Assembly (NCBI GenBank): GCA_902362975.1 | Contig: CABIYO010000009.1 | Location: forward strand, 13,626-77,625 | Reading direction: 5' to 3' | Origin: Caryophanales bacterium | Lineage (GTDB): Bacteria > Bacillota > Bacilli > Exiguobacteriales > Exiguobacteriaceae | Length of the DNA: 64,000 bases | In this document: piece after piece, positions 34,066 through 40,753 of the stretch | How positions within the stretch are numbered: the first letter of the stretch is position 1 | Layout of the letters: every line of letters begins with the position of its first letter | Notes under the pieces: generated by a model | Database searches by the model: none | Seen by the model: only the letters and a program-made list of their open reading frames with translations | What the model was told of the DNA's origin: nothing | Position numbers and translations under genes: made by a program

Positions 34066-34386
34066 ATGAAGAATGATGGTTTCGACGAGGCTTCTCAACA
34101 TCTAAATGACATGGCCAATCGCGCAAAAGAGTTAGAAGGAAATCAATCAGTTCCTTTAGACGAGTTGATGGCAGATTCATTTATTCAAGAACATACTGAT
34201 TACCTTAATTTTGATTCGTGGTTTCAAGCTGGCGGCTTTTCTGCAGAATCAAACGAGGAATTTAATGCAATTGATGAATCCGACCTTGATCAATACGTCT
34301 CCACTTCTACATCCTTTGAAGATTGGCAAGATATGTTGCGTGCAGCAGCCGGAGCATGGGGATTAAATCGGATTTTAGGAAGTTAA
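34066..34386 (+). CDS. Acidic plus-strand protein inside the early lytic region
   Basis: A protein of 106 residues with a very strong site (GGAAGGAGGTGAAAAAA) before ATG at 34066. It is acidic, without a membrane helix; the end reads FEDWQDMLRAAAGAWGLNRI. It is encoded opposite to the flanking early genes, so lytic transcription from the Cro-side promoter runs across it antisense. It ends in a 12-base overlap with the convergent gene. Small acidic phage proteins can be DNA mimics, but nothing here proves it. Confidence 0.65.
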   Translation: MKNDGFDEASQHLNDMANRAKELEGNQSVPLDELMADSFIQEHTDYLNFDSWFQAGGFSAESNEEFNAIDESDLDQYVSTSTSFEDWQDMLRAAAGAWGLNRILGS

Positions 34387-34581
34387 ACCACGACTTTTAG
34401 GATTCTTTAGACTCTTGATTCGTTGAAATGTCGTGTCCAACTCCTCAAGTTGCTTTTGAGCGACTTGGAGGAGTTCCTTTAATTCTTGCAAGTCTTGGTT
34501 GTCTGCAATATTGACAGTGACATGTATCTGATTTTTTTTAGCGCCTTGCATCTCCACTTTTGTTGCCACTTCCCCCTTCAC
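34375..34581 (-). CDS. Hypothetical early phage protein with coiled coil
   Basis: A protein of 68 residues starting at GTG in a GTGA overlap with the upstream stop. A basic start (TKVEMQGAKKNQIHVTVNIA) is followed by a coiled coil (about 30-55). It converges with the plus-strand acidic gene and overlaps its stop. Confidence 0.55.
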   Translation of the reverse strand: MKGEVATKVEMQGAKKNQIHVTVNIADNQDLQELKELLQVAQKQLEELDTTFQRIKSLKNPKSRGLTS

Positions 34582-34724
34582 TTATTTAACTTCTCTTCTT
34601 CTCGAGCTTTTGCCGCCGCAAGACGAGGCGCCGAAGTTTTTTTGAAAAACTGGACCATCGCCTTAGCCGTTTGTGGCGAAATACCAAAGTCTGCTGGGCT
34701 TTTTCTCAATGGACGTTGTTCCAT
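34578..34724 (-). CDS. Small basic phage protein, 48 residues
   Basis: Starts MEQRPLRKSPADFGI after GAAAGGAG and ends with a charged helix AAAKAREEEKLNK. It follows the Cro-like gene and is coupled to the next gene by GTGA. It is an early lytic gene of unknown role. Confidence 0.62.
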   Translation of the reverse strand: MEQRPLRKSPADFGISPQTAKAMVQFFKKTSAPRLAAAKAREEEKLNK

Positions 34725-34741
34725 GTTTAAAACTCCTTTCT

Positions 34742-34972
34742 TTAAATCGCTACATACTTATCTAACTTAAAGTTAGGTTTAACTCTAAAAAAAATAATCT
34801 CATCTGTTTCACACTCAAATAATTCAGCTAATAAGAGTGCTTGACGAATAGTAATTAATTCTGGATTCTTCTCTAATTTAGAGTAAGTTACATAGTGAAC
34901 ACCTAAATAATCTGCTACATCAGTCATTTTTAGATCATGATGAGCACGCCATTCCTTAAGTGTACGTTTCAT
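34742..34972 (-). CDS. Cro-like HTH repressor
   Basis: A protein of 76 residues with a helix-turn-helix (about 12-50, LKMTDVADYLGVHYVTYSKL) after an AAGGAGGTGATACG site. It is divergent from the CI-like gene across a shared operator region and heads the lytic operon, the normal place of Cro. The last ten codons contain an operator-like palindrome. Confidence 0.85.
   Translation of the reverse strand: MKRTLKEWRAHHDLKMTDVADYLGVHYVTYSKLEKNPELITIRQALLLAELFECETDEIIFFRVKPNFKLDKYVAI
34761..34777. promoter_or_regulatory. Operator copy O3 within the 3' end of the Cro-like gene
   Basis: TCTAACTTAAAGTTAGG matches the main operator CCTAACATAAAGTTAGG at 15 of 17 positions and is itself nearly palindromic. 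It is inside codons for the end of the Cro-like protein, about 240 bases from the main operator, a distance that would allow DNA looping. Confidence 0.65.
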
Positions 34973-34992
34973 CGTATCACCTCCTTGAACAA

Positions 34993-35022
34993 ACTATAAC
35001 CTAACATAAAGTTAGGTGTCAA
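34993..35022 (-). promoter_or_regulatory. Lytic promoter with operator O1 filling the spacer
   Basis: On the minus strand, a perfect -35 TTGACA (35022-35017) and a -10 TATAGT (34998-34993) are 18 bases apart. The perfect palindrome CCTAAC-N5-GTTAGG (35000-35016) occupies this spacer, so a bound repressor would exclude RNA polymerase. Transcription leads into the Cro-like gene 20 bases downstream. Confidence 0.85.
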
Positions 35023-35084
35023 TCATAATATCTAACTTTTATTTAATAAAAAAACACTTTACTCTAATTTTCATTCATATTATC

Positions 35085-35101
35085 CTTAATCTAAAGTTAG
35101 G
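35085..35101. promoter_or_regulatory. Operator copy O2 at the CI-like gene start
   Basis: CTTAATCTAAAGTTAGG matches the main operator at 13 of 17 positions and overlaps the ribosome site of the CI-like gene. It would allow repressor self-control. A further half site TCTAAC is at 35031-35036. Confidence 0.6.
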
Positions 35102-35111
35102 AGGTGATAGT

Positions 35112-35768
35112 TTGGATTTCGCAAAAAATATTAAGAAATTGCGCGAAGAGAAAAATTGGAGCAAGAAAGAAATGGCCGATTTTTTACAAGTATCCGATGT
35201 AACAATTCACTATTGGGAAACTGGAAGAAATGAACCTAGAATGGGAAGAGTCGAAGAAATTGCAAAGAAATTTGATATTAAAGTTTCTGATTTGATCGGA
35301 AAAAGTGCAATCGATGCTTCCCTTCCCCCCGACGCGATCACTCGGATCACTGCATCGAATTATAAAATCCCAGTGTACGGCAGCATCTCGGCTGGCATCC
35401 CGCTCGAGGCGATTGAGAACCTGACGGAGACGTCGGTTCCGGAGCACGTTATTCTCAAGTATGGAGAAGACAAGCTATTCGGTTTGCTCGTAAGAGGCGA
35501 TTCGATGAACAAGATTGTCCATGATGGTCATTACGCTATTCTGTGTAAAACGGATCGCGTGGAGTCTGGTGAAGTGGCTGCCGTAATCGTGAATGGATAT
35601 GATGCTACCTTAAAGCGCGTCATACTGTTAGATCGAGGAGTCTTGCTGGAGCCAGCAAGCTACAATCCAGAGCATACTCCTAAGATGTACCTTGATGAGG
35701 AAGCGAAGGATATTAAAGTGATTGGAAAGTTAGTGGCCGTTATGTCGCCGCCGGACTTTAAGTTTTAA
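35112..35768 (+). CDS. CI-like repressor with LexA-type self-cleavage domain
   Basis: A protein of 218 residues from the TTG at 35112, which follows AGGAGGTGATAG. An HTH (about 15-40, WSKKEMADFLQVSDVTIHYW) precedes an S24/LexA-like domain: cleavage pair A94-G95 (in GSISAGIPL), catalytic S131 (RGDSMN) and K168 (ATLKRV). So RecA filaments formed after DNA damage should trigger cleavage and induction. It is the lysogeny keeper; operators lie on both sides of its promoter region. Confidence 0.95.
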   Translation: MDFAKNIKKLREEKNWSKKEMADFLQVSDVTIHYWETGRNEPRMGRVEEIAKKFDIKVSDLIGKSAIDASLPPDAITRITASNYKIPVYGSISAGIPLEAIENLTETSVPEHVILKYGEDKLFGLLVRGDSMNKIVHDGHYAILCKTDRVESGEVAAVIVNGYDATLKRVILLDRGVLLEPASYNPEHTPKMYLDEEAKDIKVIGKLVAVMSPPDFKF

Positions 35769-36183
35769 GCATTTTATAGAGAAAAACGAATTGAAAAAGT
35801 ATTTTTTTAAATTGTTGATTGGTATTTGCGTTGTTTTCAGCACTTCACAATGAGCAAAAGTCGCCAGAAAACCTATTGGTCAGAGAACCATAACGAGTAA
35901 AGGGCTATGAATGCCTCTACTTAGTTATTAACGAATTATAAAAGTATTTTTTGTCTTATATAAGAGACTCAAATGTTTTTTTGATTTCGTTACGTTCTAT
36001 CTCTCCAAAGCAAAAGTAATGCATTTGACGCCATTTGGCGTCTTTTTTATTCGACAGCATTGAAGATATTTGTCGAATAATTCTTACTGCAAGCCGATAT
36101 CGTTAGGTAACTATATTCTTACATTTTGATATGATTGTATTAATAACGGAAATTTATAAAATTAATAGGGAGTGTATAAATCG
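35769..36183. other. Intergenic region of 415 bp between CI-like and PH-domain genes, with terminator
   Basis: AT-rich and without a convincing gene. At 36027-36048 a terminator for the CI-like gene is seen: stem GACGCC/GGCGTC, loop ATTT, then six T. It overlaps the left arm of a 10-bp inverted repeat described separately. The rest (35780-36020) shows only short A/T runs and no further element I can support. Confidence 0.7.
36047..36080. repeat. Perfect 10-bp inverted repeat upstream of the PH-domain gene
   Basis: TTATTCGACA (36047-36056) and TGTCGAATAA (36071-36080), 14-base loop. It lies about 100 bases before the next start codon, just past the terminator, and may be an operator. Confidence 0.6.
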
Positions 36184-36669
36184 ATGGGGAAATTCGAAAA
36201 AATTAATCACCGCTTTGCTATTGTGGAGTATCCTATTACATTACAAGAAATGGACGAGATTAAGATGGAGCTTCCTAAGTCTGAACGCGCTTTTTACGAA
36301 ATCACTTTAAAGGCTTTGAAGAAGTCTTTAAAACCAACAGACGAAATCTTTGGATTTGAAGGTGTCCAACCAACATTCACTCATATGGGTTTTCTCGTTC
36401 TATTACAAAATGAAGTCATTCTTTCTATCCATAAAGGTGGTTTAATGCCTAGTGCAACACTGGAACGAATACCGATGAATAAAATCACTGAAGTAGATTT
36501 CGACATTATCCCTGCCCCTATAAATCCGTTCAATGTAAACGAGGGTGAAATCCACATTACATACAAGAAAGGATTCGGATCCAAAAAATATACTATTCGC
36601 AATGTGCCAACAATCAACCTGGATAGTTTAGTCGCTCGCATTCGAGGTTTTGTTGAAGCAGCAGTATGA
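36184..36669 (+). CDS. Bacterial PH-domain protein (YokE-like)
   Basis: A protein of 161 residues from ATG at 36184 with AGGGAG upstream; a GTG four codons earlier overlaps that site. Residues about 55-155 resemble the YokE-type PH fold (EIFGFEGVQPTFTHMGFLVL, ILSIHKGGLMPSATLERIPM, a terminal helix SLVARIRGFVEAAV). Such proteins occur in prophages and stress loci; binding partners are unknown. It lies alone between the repressor and the HTH-ImmA/IrrE module, in the region expressed in lysogens. Confidence 0.7.
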   Translation: MGKFEKINHRFAIVEYPITLQEMDEIKMELPKSERAFYEITLKALKKSLKPTDEIFGFEGVQPTFTHMGFLVLLQNEVILSIHKGGLMPSATLERIPMNKITEVDFDIIPAPINPFNVNEGEIHITYKKGFGSKKYTIRNVPTINLDSLVARIRGFVEAAV

Positions 36670-36702
36670 GGAGTAGGAATAGTAACTAAAATAAGCGTAA
36701 AC

Positions 36703-36783
36703 AAAAACCACCTGCTTTGAACAGCCCATAAAAGTCGGATTTTCAGGTCCAACTTTATGGGGCAGTTCATTAAGGTGGTTTTT
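36703..36783. terminator. Large nested hairpin, bidirectional terminator
   Basis: Outer arms AAAAACCACCT (36703-36713) and AGGTGGTTTTT (36773-36783) are perfect. Inside, GAACaGCCCATAAAAGT pairs with ACTTTATGGGgCaGTTC almost fully. The A/T ends make it a terminator in both directions for the converging PH-domain gene and the HTH-ImmA/IrrE gene. It is longer and more elaborate than a usual terminator. Confidence 0.75.
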
Positions 36784-36784
36784 A

Positions 36785-37981
36785 CTACATTGTCTTGATC
36801 TTCCTAAGTGATTGAATGTCAGACACAGCTGCTGTAGTTTTTGATTGCAGATTCACTTTGAAGAATTCACTCTCTATTCCAGTAAGAGCATGCAAAAACT
36901 TGGAGTCAGAAGCATAGAAGTTGGAAAGAAGATCTTCAATCGTTAATAACGAATTACGATCTAGTACTTGGAGAATGCTTTTAAACTTTACAGGAGTAGC
37001 AATAGGGATTATATCGTCAAGAGGTTCTACCTGCCTGTATTTTTTCTGGCTCATCACTCTCCAGAAATAACTACTTTGCTCTGGAGTAATCAAAGATAGT
37101 TCCTTAGCTCTCATCGCAATTGCTTGAATTGAGACATGCCACTTTTTCTTAAGATTAATTAATGAGTCTGGATTCGATTTCCTACTTATAAAGTTAAAAT
37201 CGTTTGCAAATTCTCTTTCAGGCAACAAAAAATTACCTGCGAATATATTCGCTTCTCTCTCACAAACTTCATGCGAGGAAGCATCATGCTCCATGAAATC
37301 GACTTTATAATGTAAGAGTAAATGTCCGAGTTCATGCGCTAAATCAAAATTTCTCCTAGCTGCAGACTTTTTCATGTTGCCTAGAATAATATAAGGCACA
37401 TCATTATCAGTCCAAAGACTATAGGCGTCAGTGTGTTGTTCAATAGATTTTTCAAATACAAAAACCCCAGCTTTTTCAATCGCCATTAATAATCCCTCAT
37501 TCGAATCTTGAGGTAGGTTCAAGTGCGACCGAGCATATTCAGCAATTTTTTTGATTGCTACTAACCTCGGTTGATCGGAGTCATTTGATAACATTTTGAT
37601 TGAATAATCTCTGAGTCCTTTTAATTTAGTAGGTGGAAGTATGACATAAGAACCAACTAAATTAATCAGCTTATCAAGAAACTCTACATGCTGTGCATGG
37701 CTCTGAGCTTTCAAAGTAGAACCTCTTTCGGTCGAACGATAGGCGATGTGATTAGCATTCACTACCCTTGGTTTACCGTAAAGAGAGTCATTCTTATAAA
37801 AATATTTGGATTTCACCCCAAATATTTCGGTCAAGGATTGAATAACCTCATATTTTGGAGAACTAAACCCGTTCTCATATTGCCATACCGCCTGTTCACT
37901 CACACCAATCATTTCGGAGAGTTGCTTTCTTGAGTAACCATAAAAAATTCTAAGATTACTCAATGATTCGCCAATAAACAT
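36785..37981 (-). CDS. HTH plus ImmA/IrrE metallopeptidase fusion
   Basis: A protein of 398 residues. XRE-type HTH (about 8-62, YSRKQLSEMIGVSEQAVWQY) joined to an ImmA/IrrE peptidase (about 150-300) with the zinc motif FDLAHELGHLLLHY (HExxH) and a downstream EREANIFAGNFLLPE acidic motif; a C-terminal helical part follows. Family members cut repressors or act as antitoxin-like regulators. It is the second gene of a two-gene unit with the 38010 gene. Its target might be the phage repressor, but this is not shown. Confidence 0.9.
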   Translation of the reverse strand: MFIGESLSNLRIFYGYSRKQLSEMIGVSEQAVWQYENGFSSPKYEVIQSLTEIFGVKSKYFYKNDSLYGKPRVVNANHIAYRSTERGSTLKAQSHAQHVEFLDKLINLVGSYVILPPTKLKGLRDYSIKMLSNDSDQPRLVAIKKIAEYARSHLNLPQDSNEGLLMAIEKAGVFVFEKSIEQHTDAYSLWTDNDVPYIILGNMKKSAARRNFDLAHELGHLLLHYKVDFMEHDASSHEVCEREANIFAGNFLLPEREFANDFNFISRKSNPDSLINLKKKWHVSIQAIAMRAKELSLITPEQSSYFWRVMSQKKYRQVEPLDDIIPIATPVKFKSILQVLDRNSLLTIEDLLSNFYASDSKFLHALTGIESEFFKVNLQSKTTAAVSDIQSLRKIKTM

Positions 37982-38009
37982 TGTTCCCCCCCCTTACAAA
38001 TAATCGAAC

Positions 38010-38780
38010 TTATTCTTCTTTTTCTTTACCCGGCAAAGCGATATCGAACACTTCTAAAAGTTCTTCAGGAGTGCTTTGATCATAGTGCGAAAGTTGTTTT
38101 AATGCCGAATAATTAATTTTATCTACATCAACTCCGCTTGTCAAAATGTATCCTGAGAGATCGTCGATTTTGACTGCTTGTCCGTTATGAGGATTAGGCA
38201 TGAAATGATTAATCTCAGATATCTGGAAATTATCATCAATCAGATAAGTTACAATATAAAATTCCTTAAATCGAGAAACGATTCCTTCCTCAATTAACGC
38301 TGACGAATTCAAACTTTCGACACCCAAATCAAGCAAGATTTGCTCCGTTTCATTCATCTGATTGTCTTCTTTGATTTTTTCAAAATCAATATTAGTGTTA
38401 ATTTTTGAAAGCTGTTTTAAGTAACTCGCAGGCTTTTCTTGACTCTTACCCTTTAATGGTGTGCGACCTTTAGCAAAATCATCTTCATTAAAATATTTCT
38501 GATTTCTAATAATAATTAGTTTTGCATCGCCGTCATGAACAAATTGAAGATACCCCCAAGTAGGACCAGCTTTTGATTTAAGATGTTGAAAACCTAATTC
38601 TTTCATTTCTTCGGCTGCATGATGATCAATATAATTACCTTTTGTCCAAGCAAATCCCCCGCTAATATGTAACTCTTCAGATTTACGAATGCGTTCTTCA
38701 GAGTATTGAGAATACCCTTTCAAGATGCCATCTACAATTTTTTGTCCAAGTTCTGTTGTAAATTTATAATTAATCAACAT
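38010..38780 (-). CDS. Partner protein of the HTH-ImmA/IrrE gene (DUF5986-like?)
   Basis: A protein of 256 residues from the ATG at 38780 (AAGGGG upstream), lying 28 bases before the HTH-ImmA/IrrE gene in the same direction. N-terminal half alpha/beta with conserved-looking HAAEEMKELGFQHLKSKAGP and TWGYLQFVHDGDAKLIIIRN; C-terminal half acidic. It resembles proteins that accompany HTH-ImmA/IrrE genes (I recall DUF5986), proposed to be toxin-antitoxin-like pairs. No enzymatic motif seen, so function stays open. Confidence 0.6.
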   Translation of the reverse strand: MLINYKFTTELGQKIVDGILKGYSQYSEERIRKSEELHISGGFAWTKGNYIDHHAAEEMKELGFQHLKSKAGPTWGYLQFVHDGDAKLIIIRNQKYFNEDDFAKGRTPLKGKSQEKPASYLKQLSKINTNIDFEKIKEDNQMNETEQILLDLGVESLNSSALIEEGIVSRFKEFYIVTYLIDDNFQISEINHFMPNPHNGQAVKIDDLSGYILTSGVDVDKINYSALKQLSHYDQSTPEELLEVFDIALPGKEKEE

Positions 38781-38848
38781 CCCCATCCCCTTTACAATAA
38801 TTTCAATACTATTTTTATCATATTCCTATCAATTACATAAGTAAACAA

Positions 38849-38897
38849 TTCGCAACAAAAATCGTCATTTTTTTAAAGTGACGATTTTTGTTGCGAA
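38849..38897. repeat. Perfect 19-bp inverted repeat between divergent genes
   Basis: TTCGCAACAAAAATCGTCA (38849-38867) and its exact reverse complement (38879-38897), separated by 11 bases. It lies between the start of the partner gene (minus) and the integrase (plus). As the T run is in the loop and not after the stem, it is not a standard terminator. A dimeric repressor site or a structured RNA is possible. Confidence 0.85.
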
Positions 38898-38950
38898 CTC
38901 TTGTTCTTTTTTTAAATTATGAAATATAGTAAGGAGAGGAGGCGATTTTT

Positions 38951-40381
38951 ATGATTAAAAAACGTGTAGGGCTTTACATTAGAGTTTCAACTGAAGAACA
39001 AGCCATGGAAGGTTACTCTATTTCAGGTCAACGTGAACGCTTAAAAGCATTCTGCGTCGCGCAGAGTTGGGAGACAATCAAATTTTATGTAGATGAAGGT
39101 ATCTCTGGACGTTCCACAGAGCGCCCAGCACTAAAGAAAATGATGAAGGACATCGAGGATGGTTTAATTGATGTGCTATTGGTTTATCGACTCGATCGAC
39201 TTACTCGAAGTGTACGTGATCTACACGACATCCTAGACTTTCTTGAGAAACACAATTGCCAATTCCGTTCAGCAACCGAAGTTTATGACACCTCGACTGC
39301 TATGGGCCGTATGTTTATCACCATTGTCGCAGCCATTGCGGAATGGGAATCGGCCAACTTGGGTGAGCGTGTTCGACTTGGCCAGATTGAAAAAGCAAGA
39401 CAAGGTGAATGGTCCGCTCCAGCTCCTTACGGTTTCAGGAAGAACGACCAAAAACGCCTGGAAGTAAATCCAGACGAGATTGAGGCCGTAAAACTTATGG
39501 TGCGTAAGGTTAAAGAGGGCTACAGCTTCCGCCAATTGTCTATGTATATGCAGAATACCTCCTACAAGCCACGAAGAGGCTATAAATGGCATATAGCGTC
39601 TTTGCTGGACCTATTGCATAACCCAGTGCTTTACGGAGCAATGCAATGGAATGACGAGGTCTATGAAGGTACTCACAAAGGAATCATGAGTAAGGAAGAC
39701 TTTATGCAACTCCAGAACATCATTAAATCACGTCAGATTCAAAAGAAACGAGAAACGAATTACAACTTTATCTATCAAACCAAGATCGTCTGTCCATCGT
39801 GCGGCAATCGATTGAGCTCCGAGTGTTCACGTTGGAAAAATAAGAATGGGATGGAACGATCAGCTAACCGATACCGCTGCCAGTCATGTGCCCTAGATGG
39901 ACGAGAGCCGGTAAGCATTTCAGAATACAAGCTAACACTGCAGCTCATTCAACACATGAATGCTCTGACTTTTGATGAAAACGATCATGAAGAGCTCGAG
40001 GCTGAAAAAGACAACCTGCAACTAATCGAGAATGAGATGCGCCGCATTGAACGAGAGCGCGAAAAATATCAGCGCGCATGGGCCTCAGACTTAATCTCTG
40101 ACACCGAGTTCAAAAATCGGATGGACGACACAAGAAAACGTTACTCTGACTTAGAACGGCAATTAAACGCCTCACAGGATGAAACGACTTTCGGTAATGT
40201 TAACCCAGAGTATATCAAACAACTCTCGAACGAATTTAACCAGAACTACGAGTACCTCACAGATGAGGAGAAGAGAACTTTTGTACAACAATTCATCGAA
40301 TCGATCGAACTCGTAGAAGCTTCTTCCCCTACCGCATCTGTTAAAAAGGTTTATGACGTTAAGCTGGTCAGATTTTTTTAG
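38951..40381 (+). CDS. int: Large serine integrase
   Basis: A protein of 476 residues. N-terminal resolvase domain with the nucleophile S13 (LYIRVSTEEQ) and arginines in GISGRSTERPALKKMM and VYRLDRLTRS; a recombinase domain (about 155-260); a zinc ribbon with CPSCGNRLSSEC ... RYRCQSC (about 281-315); and a coiled coil (about 340-420). These enzymes join attP and attB in one direction and need a directionality factor for excision. RBS GGAGAGGAGG. The stop lies 19 bases from the att core. Confidence 0.97.
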   Translation: MIKKRVGLYIRVSTEEQAMEGYSISGQRERLKAFCVAQSWETIKFYVDEGISGRSTERPALKKMMKDIEDGLIDVLLVYRLDRLTRSVRDLHDILDFLEKHNCQFRSATEVYDTSTAMGRMFITIVAAIAEWESANLGERVRLGQIEKARQGEWSAPAPYGFRKNDQKRLEVNPDEIEAVKLMVRKVKEGYSFRQLSMYMQNTSYKPRRGYKWHIASLLDLLHNPVLYGAMQWNDEVYEGTHKGIMSKEDFMQLQNIIKSRQIQKKRETNYNFIYQTKIVCPSCGNRLSSECSRWKNKNGMERSANRYRCQSCALDGREPVSISEYKLTLQLIQHMNALTFDENDHEELEAEKDNLQLIENEMRRIEREREKYQRAWASDLISDTEFKNRMDDTRKRYSDLERQLNASQDETTFGNVNPEYIKQLSNEFNQNYEYLTDEEKRTFVQQFIESIELVEASSPTASVKKVYDVKLVRFF

Positions 40382-40415
40382 TTTTTATGTCTACTTAACA
40401 CAGACGAAATGCTCC
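40375..40415. other. attR: right prophage attachment site
   Basis: Host radC begins at the ACA at 40400-40402, followed by GACGAAATG. The phage arm GTCTACTT (40389-40396) mirrors the arm near attL. Joining the flanks at ACA gives [11 protein letters not shown] in frame; shifting the core to the overlapping ACA at 40398 would break the frame. Confidence 0.8.
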
Positions 40416-40753
40416 TGATTCAACAGTCTCAATTCATCCCGCAACAACTCATAGGCGTCTTGCGGCGAACGAATCGTCGGCATACTCACTTTCGGTTCCT
40501 CGACGTATCGAATCCCGATCGTGAACGCGGCGAGGAGTTGCTCCGCCTTCTTCTTCGTCATCCCTTCGATTTTGCATAAATCGTGAACGGACGCTTGTGA
40601 CAACGCCCGTAACGTCGGGTAGACGTCCGAGATACGACGAGCCGTCTCCATCGGGTCCGGCCCCCGTCCTCCGATTTGAAGCAATCTGGCGATGGCGGTC
40701 TCTACACTACGGTCAAGTACCATGGTCATTCCTTCACCTACTTTCAAGTTCAC
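40391..40753 (-). pseudogene. radC: radC 5' fragment: N-terminal part of RadC
   Basis: Encodes about 118 RadC residues: a helix-hairpin-helix-like part (SVHDLCKIEGMTKKKAEQLL) and the link to the JAMM domain (PTIRSPQDAYELLRDELRLL, NQEHFVC), then two phage-encoded residues and a stop. GTG at 40753 overlaps the maf stop as GTGA; an ATG at residue 9 is an alternative start. The usual N-terminal LSDAELLA-type segment is changed and shortened. Without the JAMM part it cannot be active as RadC. Confidence 0.9.

Larger units (their letters stand above)
4128..40402. mobile_element. Complete contractile-tailed prophage (about 36.3 kb) integrated in radC
   Basis: Bounded by two halves of radC, with a large serine integrase next to the right end. 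It carries full modules in temperate phage order (reading leftwards from the integrase): integration and accessory genes, CI/Cro switch, recombination and replication, late regulator, terminases, portal, head, contractile tail, baseplate, fibre, and lysis. All essential morphogenesis modules look intact with no obvious frame breaks, so the element may still be inducible. The sheath, tube, gp25-like wedge and baseplate J proteins give a myovirus morphotype. Packaging genes are PBSX/SPP1-like. Relatedness to a named phage was not tested. Confidence 0.95.

Noticed and set aside
34873..34885. Palindrome CTCTAATTTAGAG in the Cro-like gene as a further operator
   Set aside because: It differs from the CCTAAC-N5-GTTAGG consensus in arms and spacing and encodes ordinary residues; probably chance in AT-rich DNA.
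38003..38020. Possible LexA box (CGAAC...)
   Set aside because: The second half does not match GTTCG and the site lies at the end of a coding region, not at a promoter.
38849..38897. 19-bp inverted repeat as a standard terminator
   Set aside because: The T run lies in the loop, no T tract follows either arm, and the neighbouring genes diverge from it, so there is no transcript to end there.
40391..40415. tRNA gene as the integration target
   Set aside because: No tRNA-like cloverleaf is seen at either end; the target is the radC coding sequence and the enzyme is a serine integrase.
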